Assembly: GCF_002263515.1 (NCBI RefSeq)
Contig: NZ_CP022752.1
Location: 4,154,001-4,218,000, forward strand
DNA from: Actinopolyspora erythraea
Lineage (GTDB): Bacteria > Actinomycetota > Actinomycetes > Mycobacteriales > Pseudonocardiaceae
Length of the DNA stretch: 64,000 nucleotides
Direction: 5' to 3'
This document shows, one piece after another, positions 60,970-64,000 of this stretch (position 1 is the stretch's first letter; every line of letters begins with the position of its first letter). The notes below the pieces were generated by a model, which had not been told where the DNA came from, did not search any database, and worked only from the letters and a program-made list of their open reading frames with translations. Made by a program: the position numbers and the translations under genes.

Positions 60970-62037
60970 TCAGTGGATACGGAACAATCCGCAGCCGACT
61001 TGCCCATCGGGATCCACCGAAGTGACGAGAAGAATGTTTCCGCCCGGAACCGGATCGCGTCTCGCCCGGACGAATCCGCCCAGCAGTTGGAAACAGCTGG
61101 ACGCCCCATCGGTATCGCCGATCAGGTGATCGACGGTGAACACCCTGGGCTGGTCACGGATCGTGGTGCTGACGGCGTTCAACTCCTCGATCCGCGCGGG
61201 GCCGTCCGGGGCGGACACGGCGACGGCCCACACGTCCTCGGCGACCAGTCCGGAACGGTGCAGTGCCCTCGTGATCCGGTGGGCCAGCACCTCGCCCACC
61301 GACTCCACCGACGTCGCCGTTCCGAACTCGAGCGAGAGAGCCTCGACCAGGTTCGAGCGACCGTGTCGCCGGGCGGACTCCTCGGATTCGGTCAGGAAGA
61401 CGCACGCGCCTTCACCGAGCGGTGAGCGACGTTGCCCGTGAGCCTGCCCGACCAGGCGACAACGCTGCTGGTTGAGATCCTCGACCGCACCTGCCAGGAC
61501 GACGTCCGCGCGGCCACGCGCGTGCATCCGCCGCGTGTAGTTGAGGGCGGAGAGCCCGGTGAGCCTGCCCGTGGTCACGGTCGAGTTGAGTCCCTTGAGG
61601 CCGTAGCGGATCGCGCACTGCGAACTCGGATAGTTCATCGCGCTGCCGGGCAGCAGCTTGGGATCCACGTGGTACGGCGCCGCTCCGGTCAGTGACTCCC
61701 GCATGATGCTCATCGACCGATCCGCCGTCATCATGGCACCGCCCAGCACGATGCCACGTCGCTCGGCGGCGGTACTTTCGGTGTCGTACTCGTCGAGCAG
61801 CAGTCCGACGGTTCCCATCGCCAGGGCAGCGGGCCTGCCCAGCCTGTCGATGTTGACGGAGTCGTCGCCGAGCACGGAACGCACGTCGAATTCCGGGACC
61901 CGCCCCACCCCGGGAACGGATCCACCGTCATCCGAATCAATTGTGGACAGCGCGCATCGTTCGTCACCGATTCCCGACTCGAATGCGGAGAAGCCGATAC
62001 CATAGGAGGAAATCACGGAAAATCCGGAGATAATCAC
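60970..62037 (-). CDS. Ketosynthase-like protein without active Cys (CLF-like)
   Basis: This 355-aa KS-fold protein resembles the CLF-like protein at 47788: PKLLPGSAMNYPSSQCAIRYGLKGLNSTV, then TTGRLTGLSALNYTRR, where Arg158 takes the place of the active Cys. The His motifs are not conserved. It has no adjacent active KS, unlike the other two CLF-like genes, and sits 52 bp upstream of the MIO lyase gene in the same operon. It may pair with the KS at 46532, which lacks its own partner, or handle starter-unit recognition. The start is GTG 62037. Confidence 0.8.
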   Translation of the reverse strand: MIISGFSVISSYGIGFSAFESGIGDERCALSTIDSDDGGSVPGVGRVPEFDVRSVLGDDSVNIDRLGRPAALAMGTVGLLLDEYDTESTAAERRGIVLGGAMMTADRSMSIMRESLTGAAPYHVDPKLLPGSAMNYPSSQCAIRYGLKGLNSTVTTGRLTGLSALNYTRRMHARGRADVVLAGAVEDLNQQRCRLVGQAHGQRRSPLGEGACVFLTESEESARRHGRSNLVEALSLEFGTATSVESVGEVLAHRITRALHRSGLVAEDVWAVAVSAPDGPARIEELNAVSTTIRDQPRVFTVDHLIGDTDGASSCFQLLGGFVRARRDPVPGGNILLVTSVDPDGQVGCGLFRIH

Positions 62038-62399
62038 GAATAACTGCCCGCCCTTCGAAAACGATCGGCACCCTCCGTGCCGCGGACCGGGCTCGCCCGG
62101 CGTCGGGTCGCTCCGCTCATCACACTGTTCTCGTCCCCGAATCCCGGCGGTTCCCGCCGTCGAACGGTGTCGGGTTCCGGATGCCGTCCCCGGTCAAGGC
62201 CGGTGAGCCGCCGGAGTCACTTACTGTTCGTCGACTCGGCAACGAACGCTAGACCAGCTCGGCACGACGCGGGAAGCGAACGAAGCTCACCCTGCAGCTT
62301 CCGGCAACACCCGGTTCCCGAGAGCGGTCGCTCACCGACGAGCGGATCCCCGTCCGACATGTCTCGCGGGCGATGGATCGGCTCGACCCGAGCTAGGTA
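62038..62399. promoter_or_regulatory. Intergenic region upstream of the CLF/MIO/ligase operon
   Basis: These 362 bases lie downstream of the lysR stop and upstream of the first gene of the leftward CLF-MIO-ligase operon, so the operon promoter is expected in the left part. I see no gene and no strong hairpin. This spacer is the best estimate of the cluster's right boundary. Confidence 0.45.
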
Positions 62400-63272
62400 T
62401 CACAGCGACTCCAGCAGCGCGTGCAACGCCGGGTTGTCGTTGCCGTCCCGCCAGGCCAGGTGCAGCTCCACCGGTTCCGGTTCGGGCAGGCGCACCTCCC
62501 GGAAGACGACACCGTCCAGCCGGAGCCGGGTGGCGATGGACGGTACGAGGGTGATCCCCAGCCCCATCTCCACCAGCGCCAGCAGGGTGTGCACCTGGCT
62601 CACGTGCTGCACGTAGTTCGGCCGCACTGCGGCATCCCGGAAGACGCCCACCAGCAGCTCGTGGAAGTAGCGCGCCTCGGAGGGCGCGTAGGTCACCACG
62701 TCGGCGCCGTCGAAGGCGCTCAACTCCAACGGTCCCGGCCCCGAGGCCAACGGGTGGTTCGCGGGCAGCGCCGCCAGCAGCGGCTCGCGACGCAACAGCC
62801 GGGAGCGCAGCTCCTGCCTGCCCGGCGGTCGCACCAGCCCGAGGTCGAGCGCTCCGGAGGAGAGCCGTTCGAGCTGCTCCCTGGTGACCAGTTCGCGCAG
62901 TACGAGCTCGACGTGCGGCAGGTGCTGTCGAGCCGTGTCGATCACCCCTCCCAGCACACCGTAGGCCGAGGTCGCGGTGAATCCCACCCGCACCACCCCT
63001 TCCTGGCCCGCGGTCACCCGACGCACCGAGAGAGCGGCGCTGTCGGCCTCGTAGAGCAGCCTCCGCGCGTCCGGCAGGAACGCGCGCCCGGCCGGGGTGA
63101 GCCACACCGTCCGGCTGTCCCGGTGGAACAGCCGGACCTGTAGTTCCTTCTCCAGTTGCTGGATCTGCCGACTCAGCGGGGGCTGGGTCATGCGCAGCCG
63201 TTGCGCGGCCCGCCCGAAATGACCTTCCTCGGCGACCGCGACGAAGCCGGACAGCTGGGTCAGTGTGAACAT
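62400..63272 (-). CDS. LysR-family transcriptional regulator
   Basis: This is a full-length 290-aa LysR protein. The winged HTH is at residues 1-60 (QLSGFVAVAEEGHFGRAAQRLRMTQPPLSRQIQQLEKELQVRLFHR), and the effector-binding domain follows (VRVGFTATSAYGVLGGVI, then LELSAFDGADVVTYAPSEARYFHELL, then MGLGITLVPS). It is divergent from the kdgD remnant with a 108-bp spacer, the usual arrangement for a LysR controlling a neighbouring catabolic gene. I see no reason to tie it to the natural-product cluster. Since its presumed target is truncated, its original circuit may be broken. Confidence 0.92.
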   Translation of the reverse strand: MFTLTQLSGFVAVAEEGHFGRAAQRLRMTQPPLSRQIQQLEKELQVRLFHRDSRTVWLTPAGRAFLPDARRLLYEADSAALSVRRVTAGQEGVVRVGFTATSAYGVLGGVIDTARQHLPHVELVLRELVTREQLERLSSGALDLGLVRPPGRQELRSRLLRREPLLAALPANHPLASGPGPLELSAFDGADVVTYAPSEARYFHELLVGVFRDAAVRPNYVQHVSQVHTLLALVEMGLGITLVPSIATRLRLDGVVFREVRLPEPEPVELHLAWRDGNDNPALHALLESL

Positions 63273-63380
63273 CGATGCTTTCAGAGTATTGGTGGATGGT
63301 CAATCGGAGTTAGACGCGCATCGATGGTTAACTCTAGCGTCACCTCCAACCAACGTTCGTAACCGGAGGAAGACGAACCG

Positions 63381-63725
63381 ATGCCCCACCTCTCACCGCC
63401 CGAGGTCGCCCGACGGCTGGCTTCCGGACTGCTCTCGTTCCCGGTGACCCATTTTCGGCAGGACCTGAGCCTCGACGAGTCCGCCTACCGTGAGAACATC
63501 CGATGGCTGGGCGGATACGGCGCCGCCGGACTGTTCGCGGCGGGCGGGACCGGGGAGTTCTTCTCCCTCACCCCGAGCGAGGTCGAGACGGTGGTCACCG
63601 CCGCGGTCGAGGAGGTGCCGCGGGACCTGCCGATGATCGCCCCCGCCGGACACGGCACGGCCACAGCGGTGGATATGGCCCGGGCCGCCGAGCGCTCGGG
63701 GGAGCACGGACTGCTGTTGCTGCCG
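63381..63725 (+). pseudogene. kdgD: 5-dehydro-4-deoxyglucarate dehydratase, C-terminally truncated
   Basis: The first 115 codons match the N-terminus of KdgD (aldolase class I family): [17 protein letters not shown], then [24 protein letters not shown], then [32 protein letters not shown]. In a complete enzyme of about 300 aa this continues as a TIM barrel carrying the Schiff-base Lys. Here similarity stops abruptly near 63722 and the frame runs on as antisense of the small gene at 63729-63962, with no stop before the window end. The gene has lost its catalytic half. CGGAGG lies 12 bases before the ATG at 63381. Confidence 0.75.
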
Positions 63726-63728
63726 CGC

Positions 63729-63962
63729 TCACATCACCGTCAGCGGCTCGCCCTCGACGTCGAGTTCAGCGATGACACGACTGCCCAGCGAGACCACCCG
63801 CTCCAGCGCCTGCCGGTCCAGGCTCAGCACGAAGGTTTCCGACGAACCGAAGGCCAGACTGGCCTGCTCGTTGAGCCGGTCCACCTCACAGCGCACCGCC
63901 ACCCCGCTGCCCATCTCCACGTAGGACTCGACCGAAACCCCGGTGTGCCCGCAAAGACTCAT
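63729..63962 (-). CDS. Small conserved hypothetical protein
   Basis: This is a 77-aa soluble protein of unknown function. The sequence ([58 protein letters not shown]) looks like a small alpha/beta domain with good actinobacterial codon usage, and I believe it is a real gene. Its stop lies 4-7 bases from the point where the kdgD similarity ends, which marks a rearrangement junction. ATG 63962 is the start. No domain name can be given. Confidence 0.6.
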   Translation of the reverse strand: MSLCGHTGVSVESYVEMGSGVAVRCEVDRLNEQASLAFGSSETFVLSLDRQALERVVSLGSRVIAELDVEGEPLTVM

Positions 63963-64000
63963 GATCCACCTTCCCGAACGTTGGCTACGCTCGACATGAC

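Larger units (their letters stand above)
9812..62037. other. Hybrid NRPS / highly reducing type II PKS biosynthetic gene cluster
   Basis: This span holds every gene that fits a single natural-product pathway. It has a six-module NRPS with MbtH, precursor genes for 3-methylaspartate and 2,3-diaminopropionate, an exporter, two LuxR regulators, three KS plus three CLF-like genes, an ACP, a ketoreductase, hotdog dehydratase-like proteins, two isomerase-like proteins, an MIO ammonia-lyase/aminomutase and a CoA ligase. The boundaries are set by the change to a general LysR regulator and a sugar-acid gene on the right, and to purine metabolism on the left. I see no malonyl-transferase, phosphopantetheinyl transferase, P450 or aromatase/cyclase inside; those would have to be shared or encoded elsewhere. 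Confidence 0.85.

Noticed and set aside
62400..63272. The LysR gene as a pathway-specific regulator of the cluster
   Set aside because: It is divergent from the kdgD remnant, the usual arrangement for sugar-acid catabolism, and two LuxR-type regulators already lie inside the cluster.

Overview
The window is high-GC actinobacterial chromosome. GTG starts are frequent, start and stop codons overlap by a few bases (ATGA/GTGA), and the housekeeping genes follow actinobacterial order. The gene content fits Pseudonocardiales (for example Actinopolyspora or Saccharopolyspora), but that placement is a guess from gene style, not from a marker.

Left flank (1-9729): primary-metabolism genes. These are a partial DUF4245 membrane protein, glpX (class II fructose-1,6-bisphosphatase), a ferredoxin-NADP reductase, fumC, a GGDEF diguanylate cyclase, a DUF4288-like protein, a guaB1-type IMP dehydrogenase/GMP reductase homologue, and a tiny LysR-type protein reduced to its DNA-binding domain.

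Core (about 9812-62037): one large biosynthetic gene cluster combining a nonribosomal peptide synthetase with a highly reducing type II polyketide synthase. Reading right to left on the minus strand, the polyketide part has three ketosynthases with an intact Cys-His-His triad and three KS-like proteins lacking the Cys (chain-length-factor-like). It also has a ketoreductase, two small hotdog proteins with complementary dehydratase motifs, a double-hotdog protein, an alpha/beta hydrolase, two thioredoxin-fold isomerase-like proteins, a divergently transcribed ACP, an MIO-type phenylalanine ammonia-lyase/aminomutase and an acyl-CoA ligase. The peptide part encodes six modules: C-A-T-E, C-A-T-E, C-A-T-E, C-A-T, C-A-T, C-A-T-TE. 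It comes with an MbtH protein, glutamate (methylaspartate) mutase for 3-methylaspartate, SbnA/SbnB for 2,3-diaminopropionate, a DrrAB-type ABC exporter and two LuxR-type regulators.

Working model (inference): the MIO enzyme and CoA ligase make a cinnamoyl (or beta-phenylalanyl) starter. The KS/CLF pairs with ACP, KR and DH extend it into a polyene acyl chain. That chain caps a hexapeptide with three D-configured positions, read as X-Ser-hydrophobic-Val-(basic, perhaps Dap)-(methyl)Asp. The TE releases or cyclises it and DrrAB exports it. I do not recognise a described product with this combination.

Two sequence-level oddities stand out. First, the first two NRPS modules are split by a one-base frameshift inside an epimerization domain near 34.45 kb. 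Second, a 337-bp segment with foreign-looking codon usage is present in two perfect copies in the condensation domains of modules 5 and 6.

Right flank (62400-64000): a LysR regulator, divergent from a kdgD (5-dehydro-4-deoxyglucarate dehydratase) gene that is cut after about 115 codons, then a small conserved hypothetical on the minus strand. I saw no tRNA, rRNA, CRISPR array, transposase or integrase.
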